A DNA stretch of 64,000 nucleotides from assembly GCA_040882845.1 (NCBI GenBank), contig JBBEAM010000015.1:186001-250000 (forward strand), written 5' to 3'. Positions 24,886 through 33,683 of this stretch are shown one piece after another (the stretch's first letter is position 1; every line of letters starts with the position of its first letter). The notes under the pieces were generated by a model. That model did not search any database and was not told the DNA's origin. It saw nothing but the letters and a program-made list of their open reading frames with translations. A program made the translations under genes and the position numbers. Source of the stretch: JBBEAM01 sp040882845. GTDB lineage: Bacteria; Pseudomonadota; Alphaproteobacteria; Kiloniellales; DSM-21159.

Positions 24886-25815
24886 ATGCCGACGCGCCCC
24901 ACGCCAGAGCGCAATTTCTACAGCAGCGATCACATCGATCGCGCCGAGGACAGGCGCCGCGATCCCGCATGGCTTGCCGCCAGCCTGTCCGACGGCGCCA
25001 GCCGCTTCGTCCCCGTCTGGCAGGCCAAGAACCTGCTGCAGGACGGCGACCCGCCGCGGCCCGCACTGCTGACCGCCGATCAGGCCGCGGCGCTGGCGCT
25101 GGGGCCCTCGCAGACCATCTTCCTGGGGCTCGCCGCCGGCGTGCCGCACTTCGCGCTCGATCTCTCGACGCTAGAAACCCCGGATCACCATCCGGCGCTC
25201 GCCGGGCGCGGCCACTTCACCGATCTGCGCAACGTCGGGCCGCTGCTGCCGCGCGAGCAGGGATGCCTGCTCGCCTATGCCCGCGGCATGGTCTACTGGG
25301 CCAGCCGGCACCGCTTCTGCGGCTGCTGCGGCACGCCGACCGAAAGCTCCGACGGCGGGCATCAGCGCCGCTGCCCCAATCCCGGCTGCGGCGCGCCGCA
25401 CTTCCCGCGCACCGACCCGGCGATCATCGTGCTGGTCCACGACGGCGGCGAGCGCTGCGTGCTGGGCCGCCAGGCGGTCTGGCCGCCGGGTATGCACTCG
25501 ACCTTGGCCGGCTTCGTCGAGCCGGGGGAGAGCCTGGAGGACGCCGTCGCGCGCGAGATCATGGAGGAGGTCGGCCTGCCGCTCGACGAGATCACCTACC
25601 TCTCGAGCCAGCCCTGGCCCTTCCCTTCCTCGCTGATGCTGGGGTTCCACGCCCGCGCCAGCGACGACCGGCTGAAGATCGACGAGGTGGAGATCGAATC
25701 GGCGCGCTGGTTCACCCGCGAAGAGATGCTGAACTCGCCGGAAGACGAGACCTTCAAGCTGCCGCGGCGCGATTCCATCGCCCGGCGGCTGATCGAGGAA
25801 TGGCTGCGGGAGTAG
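24886..25815 (+). CDS. nudC: NAD+ diphosphatase / RNA NAD-decapping hydrolase
   Basis: Nudix hydrolase that splits NAD(H) to NMN and AMP and removes NAD caps from RNA. The 309 residues have an N-terminal domain, a four-cysteine zinc ribbon ('CGCCG' and 'CPNPGC', about 146-169), the Nudix box 'GFVEPGESLEDAVAREIMEEVG' split across about 207-229, and the NudC-specific 'SQPWPFPSS'. The ATG at 24886 is chosen because the upstream extension is not conserved-looking. It converges on pheA with 6 bp between stops. Confidence 0.95.
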   Translation: MPTRPTPERNFYSSDHIDRAEDRRRDPAWLAASLSDGASRFVPVWQAKNLLQDGDPPRPALLTADQAAALALGPSQTIFLGLAAGVPHFALDLSTLETPDHHPALAGRGHFTDLRNVGPLLPREQGCLLAYARGMVYWASRHRFCGCCGTPTESSDGGHQRRCPNPGCGAPHFPRTDPAIIVLVHDGGERCVLGRQAVWPPGMHSTLAGFVEPGESLEDAVAREIMEEVGLPLDEITYLSSQPWPFPSSLMLGFHARASDDRLKIDEVEIESARWFTREEMLNSPEDETFKLPRRDSIARRLIEEWLRE

Positions 25816-25821
25816 CCCCGC

Positions 25822-26673
25822 TCACTCCGCCTTGTCGCGGAAATCGCTCGCCGGGTAGATGCCCAGCACCTTGACCTCGCGCGAGAAGAAGCTGAGCTCC
25901 TCGAGCGCCAGGCGCACCGAGCGGTCCTGGGGGTGGCCTTCGATGTCGGCGTAGAACTGGGCCACGGTGAAACCGCCGTCGATGATGTAGCTCTCCAGCT
26001 TGGTGATGTTCACGCCGTTGGTCGCGAAGCCGCCCAGCGCCTTGTAGAGCGCGGCCGGAACCGAGCGCACCCGGAACACGAAGGAGGTGATGGTCCGTCC
26101 CTCCGGATCGGGGTCGATCGGCTCCTTGGCCATGATCAGGAAGCGGGTGGTGTTGTGGCCGGCGTCGTGGACGTCCGGCAGCAGCGTCTCGAGGCCGTAG
26201 ATCTCCCCGGCCAGCGCCGAGGCGATGGCGCCCTGGGTGGGATCGCCGGTCTCCGCGATCTCCTGAGCGGCGCCGGCGGTGTCGGCATGGACCACCGGCC
26301 GCAACCCCTTTTCGCGCAGAAACTTGCGGCACTGCGCCAGGGCCTGGACGTGGCTGCGGACGATCTTCAGATCCTCCAGCTTCGCCCCCTTGGGCGCCAG
26401 CAGCTGGTGTTTCACCTCCTGGAAGTGCTCGCCGATGATGTGCAGACCGGAGCCGGGCAGCAGGTGATGGATGTCGGCGACCCGCCCGGCGCTGGAGTTG
26501 TCGATCGGGATCATCGCCAGGGCCGCCGCGCCGTTCTCGGCCGCGGCGAAGGCATCCTCGAAGGACTGGCAGGGCAGCGTGTCCCAATCGGGAAAGGCGC
26601 TGCGGCAGGCCATATCGGAATAGGCGCCGGCGGCGCCCTGAAAGGCGATGACTTTATGCTCGGACTCGCTCAT
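25822..26673 (-). CDS. pheA: Prephenate dehydratase
   Basis: Converts prephenate to phenylpyruvate in phenylalanine synthesis. This is the stand-alone form (283 residues) without a chorismate mutase domain. The catalytic domain shows 'FQGAAGAYSDMA', 'PIDNSSAGRV' and the active-site 'NTTRF'. A C-terminal ACT domain (from about 195) would bind phenylalanine for feedback control; its usual ESRP motif reads 'LESYI'. The ATG at 26673 follows GGAG. It lies 34 bp after kdsB on the same strand. Confidence 0.95.
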   Translation of the reverse strand: MSESEHKVIAFQGAAGAYSDMACRSAFPDWDTLPCQSFEDAFAAAENGAAALAMIPIDNSSAGRVADIHHLLPGSGLHIIGEHFQEVKHQLLAPKGAKLEDLKIVRSHVQALAQCRKFLREKGLRPVVHADTAGAAQEIAETGDPTQGAIASALAGEIYGLETLLPDVHDAGHNTTRFLIMAKEPIDPDPEGRTITSFVFRVRSVPAALYKALGGFATNGVNITKLESYIIDGGFTVAQFYADIEGHPQDRSVRLALEELSFFSREVKVLGIYPASDFRDKAE

Positions 26674-26707
26674 CGGCTCCCCAATCGGAGTGGCTTGTGA
26701 CGGTGGC

Positions 26708-27475
26708 TCAGGGAACGGCGGCGGGGGCGAGAAGCGCGCGCGCCCGCGCCAGATCGGCGGGAGTATCGACACCCAGGGGAAGGGTGTCAACGCGGGCGAT
26801 GTCGATCCGCATGCCGGCTTCCAGCGCGCGCAGCTGCTCCAGGCGCTCGCGCAGCTCCAGGGGACTCGGCGGCAAGGCCACGAAGCGCCTCAGGGCGGCG
26901 CGGCGGTAGGCATAGAGTCCGATGTGGTGATACAGCGGCTGGCGCGGATCGCCGCCGTCCCAGGGCACCTGGCTGCGGCTGAAATACAGCGCCCGGGCGA
27001 TGTCCGCGCCCTCGGCGAAGGCCACCGCCGCCTTGACCACGTTGGGATTGGCGCGCTCGGCGGCATCGCCGATCTCCACCGCCAGGGTGGCGATGTCCAC
27101 CGCGGCATCGGCGAGCGGCGCGAAGACCGCGCGGATCGACCCCGGATCGATGGTCGGCAAGTCGCCCTGGATGTTGACCACGGCGTCGTGCGCACCCGCG
27201 GGATCCAGAGACTCGACAGCCTCGTGGATGCGGTCCGAACCGGAAGGATGCTCCGGGCGGGTCAGCACCGCGGTGCCGCCGGCCGCCCGCACCGCCTCGG
27301 CGATCGCCGGCTCGGCGCAGGCGACGACCACCGGGCCGATCTCCGCCTCCAGCGCCCGGCGCCAGACGTGCACGATCATCGGCGCGCCGTGGATGTCGGC
27401 CAGCGGCTTGTCCGGCAGGCGGCTGGAGGCCAGCCGCGCCGGAATCACGACGATAGGATTGCGTGGCAGAGACAT
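26708..27475 (-). CDS. kdsB: 3-deoxy-manno-octulosonate cytidylyltransferase (CMP-KDO synthetase)
   Basis: Activates KDO with CTP for lipid A-core assembly in the cytosol. The 255 residues start 'IVVIPARLASSRLPDKPLA' (nucleotide-binding loop) and include 'SGSDRIHEAVE', 'VNIQGDLPTIDP' and 'HHIGLYAYRRAALRRFVAL'. It is evidence for a KDO-containing LPS. Its neighbour is the divergent membrane cytochrome c gene, an arrangement I know from other alphaproteobacteria. Confidence 0.96.
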   Translation of the reverse strand: MSLPRNPIVVIPARLASSRLPDKPLADIHGAPMIVHVWRRALEAEIGPVVVACAEPAIAEAVRAAGGTAVLTRPEHPSGSDRIHEAVESLDPAGAHDAVVNIQGDLPTIDPGSIRAVFAPLADAAVDIATLAVEIGDAAERANPNVVKAAVAFAEGADIARALYFSRSQVPWDGGDPRQPLYHHIGLYAYRRAALRRFVALPPSPLELRERLEQLRALEAGMRIDIARVDTLPLGVDTPADLARARALLAPAAVP

Positions 27476-27603
27476 GTTCCCCGCCGCCCGGGTCGCTGGG
27501 CGGCTCCCAATGCTTGAAAACGCGCCTCTTATACAGCAGTTTGCCCTTCGCGAGACAGCCGGGATTGCCTCTGGCCTGCGGCTTAGCGCCTGCGTTCAGG
27601 CGC

Positions 27604-27632
27604 TTGAACGTGGCGGCAGGGCTCGCTATTGT
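27604..27632 (+). promoter_or_regulatory. Probable promoter of the membrane cytochrome c gene
   Basis: TTGAAC at 27604-27609, 17-bp spacer, TATTGT at 27627-27632, both close to sigma-70 consensus. It lies in the 201-bp spacer between divergent kdsB and the cytochrome gene; predicted start near 27640, about 37 nt before the ATG. I found no equally good match for kdsB. Confidence 0.5.
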
Positions 27633-27676
27633 CCGCCGCAATCGCAGGCCAAAAAAAAGAGGGGTCGTCCCAAAAG

Positions 27677-28543
27677 ATGTCGTTGGAACTCAACAAGACC
27701 GCCGCCGCTGTTCTGACGGCAGGGGTCGTCGCCATGACGGCCGGATTTATCGCCAATCTTCTGGTGCATCCTCAGGAGCTTGAGGAGAACGTCTACGTCA
27801 TCGCCGGAAGCGGTGACGGGGGCGCGGCCTCGGCGCCCGAGGAAGAGCAGCTCGCCTCGGTGATCCCGCTGCTCGGCGAGGCCGATCCGGCCAATGGCGA
27901 AAGCCTTTCGCGCGCCTGTACGGCCTGCCATACCTTCGATGAGGGCGGCGCCAACAAGGTCGGCCCCAACCTCTGGAACATCGTCGGCGCCGATCACGCG
28001 CACAAAGAGGACTTCAACTATTCCGACGCCATCGCCGGGATGAGCGGCCAGGCCTGGAACTACGAAGAGCTCAATGCCTTCCTGGCCAATCCCAGGGGTT
28101 ATGCGCCGGGCACCAAGATGACCTACGGCGGCATGCGCAAGGTCGAGGACCGCGCCGACATGATCGCCTGGCTGCGCAGCCTGAGCGGCTCACCGCAGCC
28201 GTTGCCGACGCCCGAGGAGGTTGAGGCCGCCACGCAGGAAGCCAGCGGCGGCGAAGAGGCCGAGAGCGAAGGCGGCGAGGGTGAAGGCGGCGAGGGTGAA
28301 GAAAACGCTGAGGATGAGGACGCGCAGGACGGCGCCGAAGAGGAAGGCCAGAGCGAAGACGGCGGAGCCGAGGGTGCGGAGTCTTCCGACGCGCAGGGCC
28401 AGTCCGGCGACGACAGCGGCGCCAGCGAAGAGTCTTCCGGCGAGCAACCCTCCAGCGAAGGTAGCGAGAGCGGTTCTGAAGAAGGTTCGAGCGAGTCCGG
28501 CGACGCCGAGGGCAGCGAGAGCGAAGAGGAAACGACGCAGTAG
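27677..28543 (+). CDS. cycM: Membrane-anchored class I cytochrome c with a long acidic C-terminal tail
   Basis: Electron carrier of the cytochrome cy/CycM type, expected to shuttle electrons between bc1 and terminal oxidases while tethered to the membrane. An uncleaved N-terminal helix (about 8-30) is followed by a short linker, then the heme site C81-T-A-C84-H85 and the axial Met in 'GTKMTYGG' (M148). The cytochrome fold ends near residue 172. Residues about 178-288 are almost only Glu, Ser, Gly, Asp, Ala and Gln, an acidic low-complexity tail I do not expect in this family. The ATG at 27677 is the first methionine at the hydrophobic segment; its Shine-Dalgarno is weak. Confidence 0.9.
   Translation: MSLELNKTAAAVLTAGVVAMTAGFIANLLVHPQELEENVYVIAGSGDGGAASAPEEEQLASVIPLLGEADPANGESLSRACTACHTFDEGGANKVGPNLWNIVGADHAHKEDFNYSDAIAGMSGQAWNYEELNAFLANPRGYAPGTKMTYGGMRKVEDRADMIAWLRSLSGSPQPLPTPEEVEAATQEASGGEEAESEGGEGEGGEGEENAEDEDAQDGAEEEGQSEDGGAEGAESSDAQGQSGDDSGASEESSGEQPSSEGSESGSEEGSSESGDAEGSESEEETTQ
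28271..28300 (+). repeat. 15-bp tandem duplication inside the cytochrome c acidic tail
   Basis: The 15-mer GGCGGCGAGGGTGAA occurs twice head to tail (28271-28285 and 28286-28300), encoding Gly-Gly-Glu-Gly-Glu twice. It is a likely slippage site and a hint of how the acidic tail grew. Confidence 0.85.
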
Positions 28544-28569
28544 CGCGCGCCGCGGCCGGAGGCATTCCC

Positions 28570-29376
28570 GTGTCCACGCAGTCCTCCTGCCCGCAAGGCT
28601 TCATCGAAACCGCCGGGATTCTCGCGGAGACCGCGCGCGAGGTGATCCTGCGGCATTTCCGCACCCCGCTTGCGGTCGATTCCAAATCCGACGAAAGCCC
28701 GGTCACCATCGCCGACCGGGAAACCGAGGCGGCGCTGCGCCGGGTCATTGCCGCGCGCCATCCCGAACACGGCATCGTCGGGGAGGAGCACGGCATCGAG
28801 CGCCCCGACGCCGAATTCGTCTGGGTGCTGGACCCCATCGACGGCACGAAATCCTTCGTCACCGGCAGCCCGCTGTTCGGCACGCTGATCGCCCTGAAGC
28901 ACGGCGACCGCCCGATCCTCGGCGTGATCGACATGCCGGTGCTGGACGAGCGCTGGCTCGGTGCCGCCGGAAGGGGAACCAGCTTCACCGACGCAGGCGG
29001 CGGCCGGGAAGCCCGCTGCCGGCCCTGTCCGGCGCTTTCCAGCGCCCTGCTGCGCACCACCTCCCTATCGATGTTCGAGAGCGATCCCGCCGATCTGCCG
29101 GCGCTGCGCCGGGTGATGGAGGCGGTGCAGGTCACGGTCTGGGGCGGCGACTGCTACTGCTACGGCCTGCTGGCCAGCGGTTTCCAGGACCTGGTGATCG
29201 AGGCCAGCCTGCAGAATTACGACTTCATGGCCCTGGTGCCGGTGGTCGAGGGCGCCGGCGGCATCGCCACCGACTGGAATGGCCGTCCGCTCGGCCTGGA
29301 GTCCGACGGCCGGGTGGTGATGGCCGGAGATCCCCGGGTTCACGCCGCCGCCCTGGAGCTGCTCAACCGCGCCTAG
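28570..29376 (+). CDS. hisN: Inositol monophosphatase-family phosphatase, probable histidinol-phosphatase
   Basis: Metal-dependent phosphatase of 268 residues. Signatures are 'DESPVTIADRETEAALR', 'GEEHG' and 'DPIDGTKSFVTGSPLFGTLI' for the first metal site, and 'WGGDCYCYGLLASG' plus 'YDFMALVPVVEGAGG' for the second. The 'GTKSFVTGSPLFGTLIAL' form is that of the HisN subgroup that dephosphorylates histidinol phosphate rather than inositol phosphates. Start is GTG at 28570, 26 bp after the cytochrome gene. Substrate assignment is by similarity only. Confidence 0.88.
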   Translation: MSTQSSCPQGFIETAGILAETAREVILRHFRTPLAVDSKSDESPVTIADRETEAALRRVIAARHPEHGIVGEEHGIERPDAEFVWVLDPIDGTKSFVTGSPLFGTLIALKHGDRPILGVIDMPVLDERWLGAAGRGTSFTDAGGGREARCRPCPALSSALLRTTSLSMFESDPADLPALRRVMEAVQVTVWGGDCYCYGLLASGFQDLVIEASLQNYDFMALVPVVEGAGGIATDWNGRPLGLESDGRVVMAGDPRVHAAALELLNRA

Positions 29377-29424
29377 GTCGAGGAAAGGCTGTTGCAGCAA
29401 GGCCGCAAAGCCTTAGTTTAGGGG

Positions 29425-29462
29425 CCGTCACTGAGGCCCCGTCACTTAGCCCCTTCACTCAG
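29425..29462 (+). repeat. Three imperfect direct repeats of about 11 bp upstream of yejA
   Basis: CCGTCACTGAG (29425-29435), CCGTCACTTAG (29439-29449) and CCTTCACTCAG (29452-29462) lie 14 and 13 bp apart in the 93-bp leader before yejA. The third copy runs into the yejA ribosome binding site (AGGAG). The spacing is a little over one helical turn, so an operator is possible, but no known consensus fits. Confidence 0.6.
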
Positions 29463-29469
29463 GAGCGAC

Positions 29470-31497
29470 ATGCGTTTCCCCGCGGCCCTCATCAGCCTGA
29501 TCCTGCTGCTCGCACCTCAGGCTGCCTCCGCGCAGAACGAGATGCCCGCCGTGCCGCTGACGCCGGTCGAGGTCGCCGAGGACGTCGATCCCCCGGTCTA
29601 CCGCAGCCACGCCATCGCCATGCACGGCACGCCGAAGTACGGACCTGACTTCGCGCACTTCGACTACGTCAATCCCGACGCCCCCAAGGGCGGCCAAATC
29701 ACCCAGGCGGTCCAGGGCACCTTTGACAGCTTCAACGGCTTGATCCCAAAGGGAAATCCGGCATCCACCGGGAGCATCGAATCGCTGCTGATCGGCAGCG
29801 CCGACGAGCCCTTCACCATGTACGGTCTGCTGGCCGAGGAGATTATCTGGCCCGAGGACCGCTCCTGGGTGACCTTCACGCTACGCCCCGAAGCACGCTG
29901 GCACGACGGCCGTCCGGTAACGCCGGAGGACGTGATCTTTTCCCTCAACCTCCTTAAGGAGGAGGGGCGGCCCTTTTACCGCTTCTACTACGGCAGCATC
30001 GAGAAAGCCGAGCAGACCGGCGAACGGCAGGTCAAGTTCACCTTCACCGAGGCCGGAAACCGGGAGCTGCCGCTGATCGTCGGACAGATGCCGATCCTGC
30101 CCAAGCACTACTGGGAAGGCCGCGATTTCAGCGAGCCGACTCTGGAATCTCCGCTCGGCAGCGGGCCCTATCGGGTCAAATCCTTCGATCCCGGCCGCAA
30201 TGTCGTGCTGGAACGGGTCGAGGACTACTGGGGCAGGGACCTCGCGGTGCGCAGGGGCACCGACAACTTCGACAGCATGCGCTTCGAGTACTTCCGCGAC
30301 GACAACGCCATCCGCCAGGCCCTGAAGGCCGGGGTGATCGACTACCGCGAGGAGAATCAGGCCAAGGCCTGGGCGGTGGACTACGACATCCCGGCGATAC
30401 GCGAAGGCTGGCTGGTCAAGGAAACGGTCGAGCACGAGCGGCCGGCGGGCATGCAGGCCTTCATTTTCAACACCCGGCGAGACATCTTCGCCGATCCCAG
30501 GGTTCGCCAGGCGATCGGCCTCGCTTTCGATTTCGAGTGGACCAATCCGGCGCTGTTCTTCGGCCAGTACGAGCGCAACGAGAGCTTCTTCGAGAACTCC
30601 GAGCTGGGGGCGCGCGAAGGCCCACCCCAGGGCCAGGTACTGGAAGTGCTGGAGCCCTACCGCGGCCGGGTGCCCGACAGCGTCTTCGGCGACGTCTACG
30701 ACGCGCCGACCACGGATGGCGAGGGCTGGCCGCGGGAAAACCTGCTGCAAGCCCTGGAGCTGCTGAAGGCGGCGGGCTGGGAAATCCGCGACCAGACGCT
30801 GGTCGATGCGGAAACCGGCCGGCCCTTCCGCTTCGAGATCCTGCTGTTTACCCCGACCTTCGAGCGCATCGTGCTGCCCATGGTGCGCAACCTGAAGCGT
30901 CTCGGCATCGACGTCCGGGTCCGGCTGGTCGACCAGTCCACCTACATCAACCGGCTGCGCAGCTACGACTTCGACATGATCTCCGGCGGCTGGGGGCAGT
31001 CGGACTCCCCGGGCAACGAGCAGCGCGAGTACTGGAGCACCGCCGCCGCCGGGCACGAGGGCTCGCGCAACTACGCCGGCATCGAGGACCCCGTGGTCGA
31101 CGAGCTGATCGAACTGGTGATCCAGGCGCCGGACCGCGAGAGCCTGATCGCCCGCACCCGCGCGCTCGACCGGGTTCTGCTGTCCGGCTACTACGTGATT
31201 CCGGCTTGGCACCTCAGCGCCGACCGGCTGATCTACTGGAACAAGTTCTCCCGCCCCGAGGTCACGCCGAAGAACGGCACCGATCTGTCCTACTGGTGGT
31301 ACGACGCCGAGAAGGCGGCCCTGCTGGAAAGACGGGAGATCCGTGAGGAAATCGTCGAGGGCGCGCAGGAGGACAGCGCTGGGGATGAGGGCGTATCCAA
31401 CCGCACCCTTGGAATCGCCGCCGCGCTGCTCCTCCTCGCCGCGCTGGGCATCTGGGCGGCGCTGCGCAAAAGACCCGAGGGAGCGCGCATGCCATGA
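29470..31497 (+). CDS. yejA: Peptide ABC transporter solute-binding protein (YejA-like) with C-terminal membrane helix
   Basis: Family 5 extracellular binding protein feeding the YejBEF importer. E. coli YejA binds peptides such as microcin C; the substrate here is not known. The 675 residues start with a signal peptide ('FPAALISLILLLAPQAASA'). The two-lobed SBP_bac_5 fold follows, with 'ITQAVQGTFDSFNGLIPKGNP' and 'LRPEARWHDGRPVTPEDVIFS'. Unlike E. coli YejA (about 600 residues) it continues past the fold into a linker and a predicted helix 'LGIAAALLLLAALGIWAALR' with a basic end, so the protein may be tethered to the membrane. It overlaps yejB by 4 nt. Confidence 0.93.
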   Translation: MRFPAALISLILLLAPQAASAQNEMPAVPLTPVEVAEDVDPPVYRSHAIAMHGTPKYGPDFAHFDYVNPDAPKGGQITQAVQGTFDSFNGLIPKGNPASTGSIESLLIGSADEPFTMYGLLAEEIIWPEDRSWVTFTLRPEARWHDGRPVTPEDVIFSLNLLKEEGRPFYRFYYGSIEKAEQTGERQVKFTFTEAGNRELPLIVGQMPILPKHYWEGRDFSEPTLESPLGSGPYRVKSFDPGRNVVLERVEDYWGRDLAVRRGTDNFDSMRFEYFRDDNAIRQALKAGVIDYREENQAKAWAVDYDIPAIREGWLVKETVEHERPAGMQAFIFNTRRDIFADPRVRQAIGLAFDFEWTNPALFFGQYERNESFFENSELGAREGPPQGQVLEVLEPYRGRVPDSVFGDVYDAPTTDGEGWPRENLLQALELLKAAGWEIRDQTLVDAETGRPFRFEILLFTPTFERIVLPMVRNLKRLGIDVRVRLVDQSTYINRLRSYDFDMISGGWGQSDSPGNEQREYWSTAAAGHEGSRNYAGIEDPVVDELIELVIQAPDRESLIARTRALDRVLLSGYYVIPAWHLSADRLIYWNKFSRPEVTPKNGTDLSYWWYDAEKAALLERREIREEIVEGAQEDSAGDEGVSNRTLGIAAALLLLAALGIWAALRKRPEGARMP

Positions 31498-32594
31498 CCG
31501 CCTATCTGATCCGCCGCCTCTTCCTGCTGGTGCCGACGCTCTTCGTCATCATGCTGATCAACTTCGCGATCCTGCAGTTCCTGCCGGGCGGCCCGGTGGA
31601 GCAGGCGATCGCCGAGATCACCGGCGAGGGCACGGCGATCACCGAGCGGGTGACCCGCGGCGGCGGCGGCGAGGTGATCGACTCCGGCGGCCAGCAAAGC
31701 GGCGGCAGCTCCACCTACCGCGGCGCCCAGGGGCTCGATCCCAAGTTCATCGCCGAGCTGGAGGAGCAGTTCGGCCTCGACAAGCCGCTGCACGAGCGCT
31801 TCCTGCTGATGCTCGGCAACTACATCGTCTTCGACTTCGGAGAGAGCTTCTTTCGCGGCGGCCGGGTGGTCGACATCGTGATCGACAAGCTGCCGGTCTC
31901 GATCTCGCTCGGCGTCTGGTCGACCCTGCTGATCTACCTGATCTCGATCCCGCTCGGCGTCGCCAAGGCGGTGCGCGACGGCAGCCGCTTCGATGCCGCG
32001 ACCTCAGCCATCGTCATCGTCGGCACGGCGATCCCCAGCTTCCTGCTCGCCGTCTTCCTGCTGGTGATCTTCGCCGGCGGGGTCTATCTCGACTGGTTCC
32101 CGCTGCGCGGCCTGACCTCCAACAATTTCGACAGCCTGTCCTTCCCGCAGAAGGTGGCCGATTACTTCTGGCATCTCGCCCTGCCGGTGACCGCGATCAC
32201 CGTCGGCGGCTTCGCGGCCCTGACCATGCTGACCAAGAACACCTTCCTGGATCAGATCAACCAGCAGTACGTACTGACGGCACGGGCCAAGGGCCTGACC
32301 AAGGGCCGAGTGCTCTACGGCCACGTCTTCCGCAACGCCATGCTGATCGTCATCGCCGGCTTCCCGGCAACCCTGATCACCATGCTGTTCACCGGCTCCG
32401 TGCTGGTCGAGACCATCTTCACCCTCGACGGGCTCGGCCTGCTCGGCTTCGAGGCGATCTTCCAGCGCGACTACCCGATCGTCATGGGCACGCTTTACTT
32501 CTTCACCCTCTTCGGGCTGCTGCTCGGGATCGTCACCGACTTCGTCTACACCCTGGTCGATCCGCGCATCGACTTCGAAAGCCGGGAGACCTGA
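31494..32594 (+). CDS. yejB: ABC transporter permease YejB
   Basis: Inner-membrane permease of the DppB/OppB type, 366 residues with six helices. It begins 'MTAYLIRRLFLLVPTLFVIM' and carries the cytoplasmic coupling (EAA) loop 'YVLTARAKGLTKGRVLYGHV'. A Gly/Ser-rich periplasmic insertion (about 45-85, 'RGGGGEVIDSGGQQSGG') follows helix 1. It overlaps yejA by 4 nt and yejE starts 3 nt later, consistent with one yejABEF operon. Confidence 0.95.
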   Translation: MTAYLIRRLFLLVPTLFVIMLINFAILQFLPGGPVEQAIAEITGEGTAITERVTRGGGGEVIDSGGQQSGGSSTYRGAQGLDPKFIAELEEQFGLDKPLHERFLLMLGNYIVFDFGESFFRGGRVVDIVIDKLPVSISLGVWSTLLIYLISIPLGVAKAVRDGSRFDAATSAIVIVGTAIPSFLLAVFLLVIFAGGVYLDWFPLRGLTSNNFDSLSFPQKVADYFWHLALPVTAITVGGFAALTMLTKNTFLDQINQQYVLTARAKGLTKGRVLYGHVFRNAMLIVIAGFPATLITMLFTGSVLVETIFTLDGLGLLGFEAIFQRDYPIVMGTLYFFTLFGLLLGIVTDFVYTLVDPRIDFESRET

Positions 32595-32597
32595 GCC

Positions 32598-33683
32598 ATG
32601 GCCCTGTCTCCCCTCAACCGCCGCCGCCTGGATAACTTCAAGGCCAATCGCCGCGGCTACTGGTCTTTCTGGATCTTCCTGGTGCTGTTCCTGGGCAGTC
32701 TCTTCGCCGAGTTCGTCGCCAACGACGCGCCCTTCCTGGTGGTGCACAAGGGCGAGATCTACATGCCGGTCTTCGAATCCTATCCGGAGACCGCCTTCGG
32801 CGGCGACTTCCCGACCGAGGCGGACTACACCGATCCCTACGTCCAGGAGCTGATTAACCAGGACGGCTGGATGCTCTGGCCGCTGATCCCCTTCGACTAC
32901 CGCACCGTCGCCTGGAACCTGCCGGAAGCCGCGCCCACACCGCCCTCGGCAGATCACTGGCTGGGCACCGACGATCAGGCCCGCGACGTCGTTGCCCGGG
33001 CGATCTACGGCTTCCGCATCTCGGTTCTGTTCGGCTTCGCTCTGACGATTATCTCGGCAATCGTCGGCGTGACCGCAGGGGCCGTGCAGGGCTTCTACGG
33101 CGGCTGGCTCGACCTCTTCGCCCAGCGCTTCATCGAGATCTGGACCAGCCTGCCGACGCTCTACATCATCCTGATCGTCGCCAGCGTGCTGGAACCCAAC
33201 TTCTGGTGGCTGCTGGCGGTGCTGCTGCTGTTTTCCTGGACCGGCTTCGTGGGTGTGGTGCGCGCCGAGTTCCTGCGCGCCCGCAATCTCGACTTCACCA
33301 AAGCGGCCCGCGCGCTCGGCGTCTCCAACGCGATGATCATGTTCCGCCACGTCCTGCCCAACGCCATGGTGGCCACCCTGACCTTCATGCCCTTCACCCT
33401 GGCCGGCTCGGTCACCGTGCTGACCGCCCTGGATTTCCTCGGCGTCGGCCTGCCGCCCGGCTCCGCCTCGCTCGGCGAGCTGGTCGCCCAGGGAAAGGCC
33501 AACCTCCAGGCACCCTGGCTGGCTTTGTCCGGCTTCTTCGTCATCGCCATCCTCTTGAGCCTGCTGATCTTCATCGGCGAGGCGGTGCGCGACGCCTTCG
33601 ATCCGCGCAAGCTCTTCTCCGGCCCCAAAGCCAAGGAGACCAGCGAACCGGTGGCCGTAGCGCCGCAAGGAGCCGCCGAATGA
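32598..33683 (+). CDS. yejE: ABC transporter permease YejE
   Basis: Second permease of the Yej importer, DppC/OppC type, 361 residues. The first helix ('GYWSFWIFLVLFLGSLFAEFV') is followed by a periplasmic segment of about 110 residues containing 'HWLGTDDQARDVVARAIYGFR', then the core helices and EAA loop 'KAARALGVSNAMIMFRHVLP'. It overlaps yejF by 4 nt. Confidence 0.95.
   Translation: MALSPLNRRRLDNFKANRRGYWSFWIFLVLFLGSLFAEFVANDAPFLVVHKGEIYMPVFESYPETAFGGDFPTEADYTDPYVQELINQDGWMLWPLIPFDYRTVAWNLPEAAPTPPSADHWLGTDDQARDVVARAIYGFRISVLFGFALTIISAIVGVTAGAVQGFYGGWLDLFAQRFIEIWTSLPTLYIILIVASVLEPNFWWLLAVLLLFSWTGFVGVVRAEFLRARNLDFTKAARALGVSNAMIMFRHVLPNAMVATLTFMPFTLAGSVTVLTALDFLGVGLPPGSASLGELVAQGKANLQAPWLALSGFFVIAILLSLLIFIGEAVRDAFDPRKLFSGPKAKETSEPVAVAPQGAAE

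Noticed and set aside
32004..33668. 554-codon frame antisense to yejB and yejE
   Set aside because: Repetitive Gly/Gln/Glu/Asp composition from antisense codons of membrane proteins; no recognisable domain or start signal.
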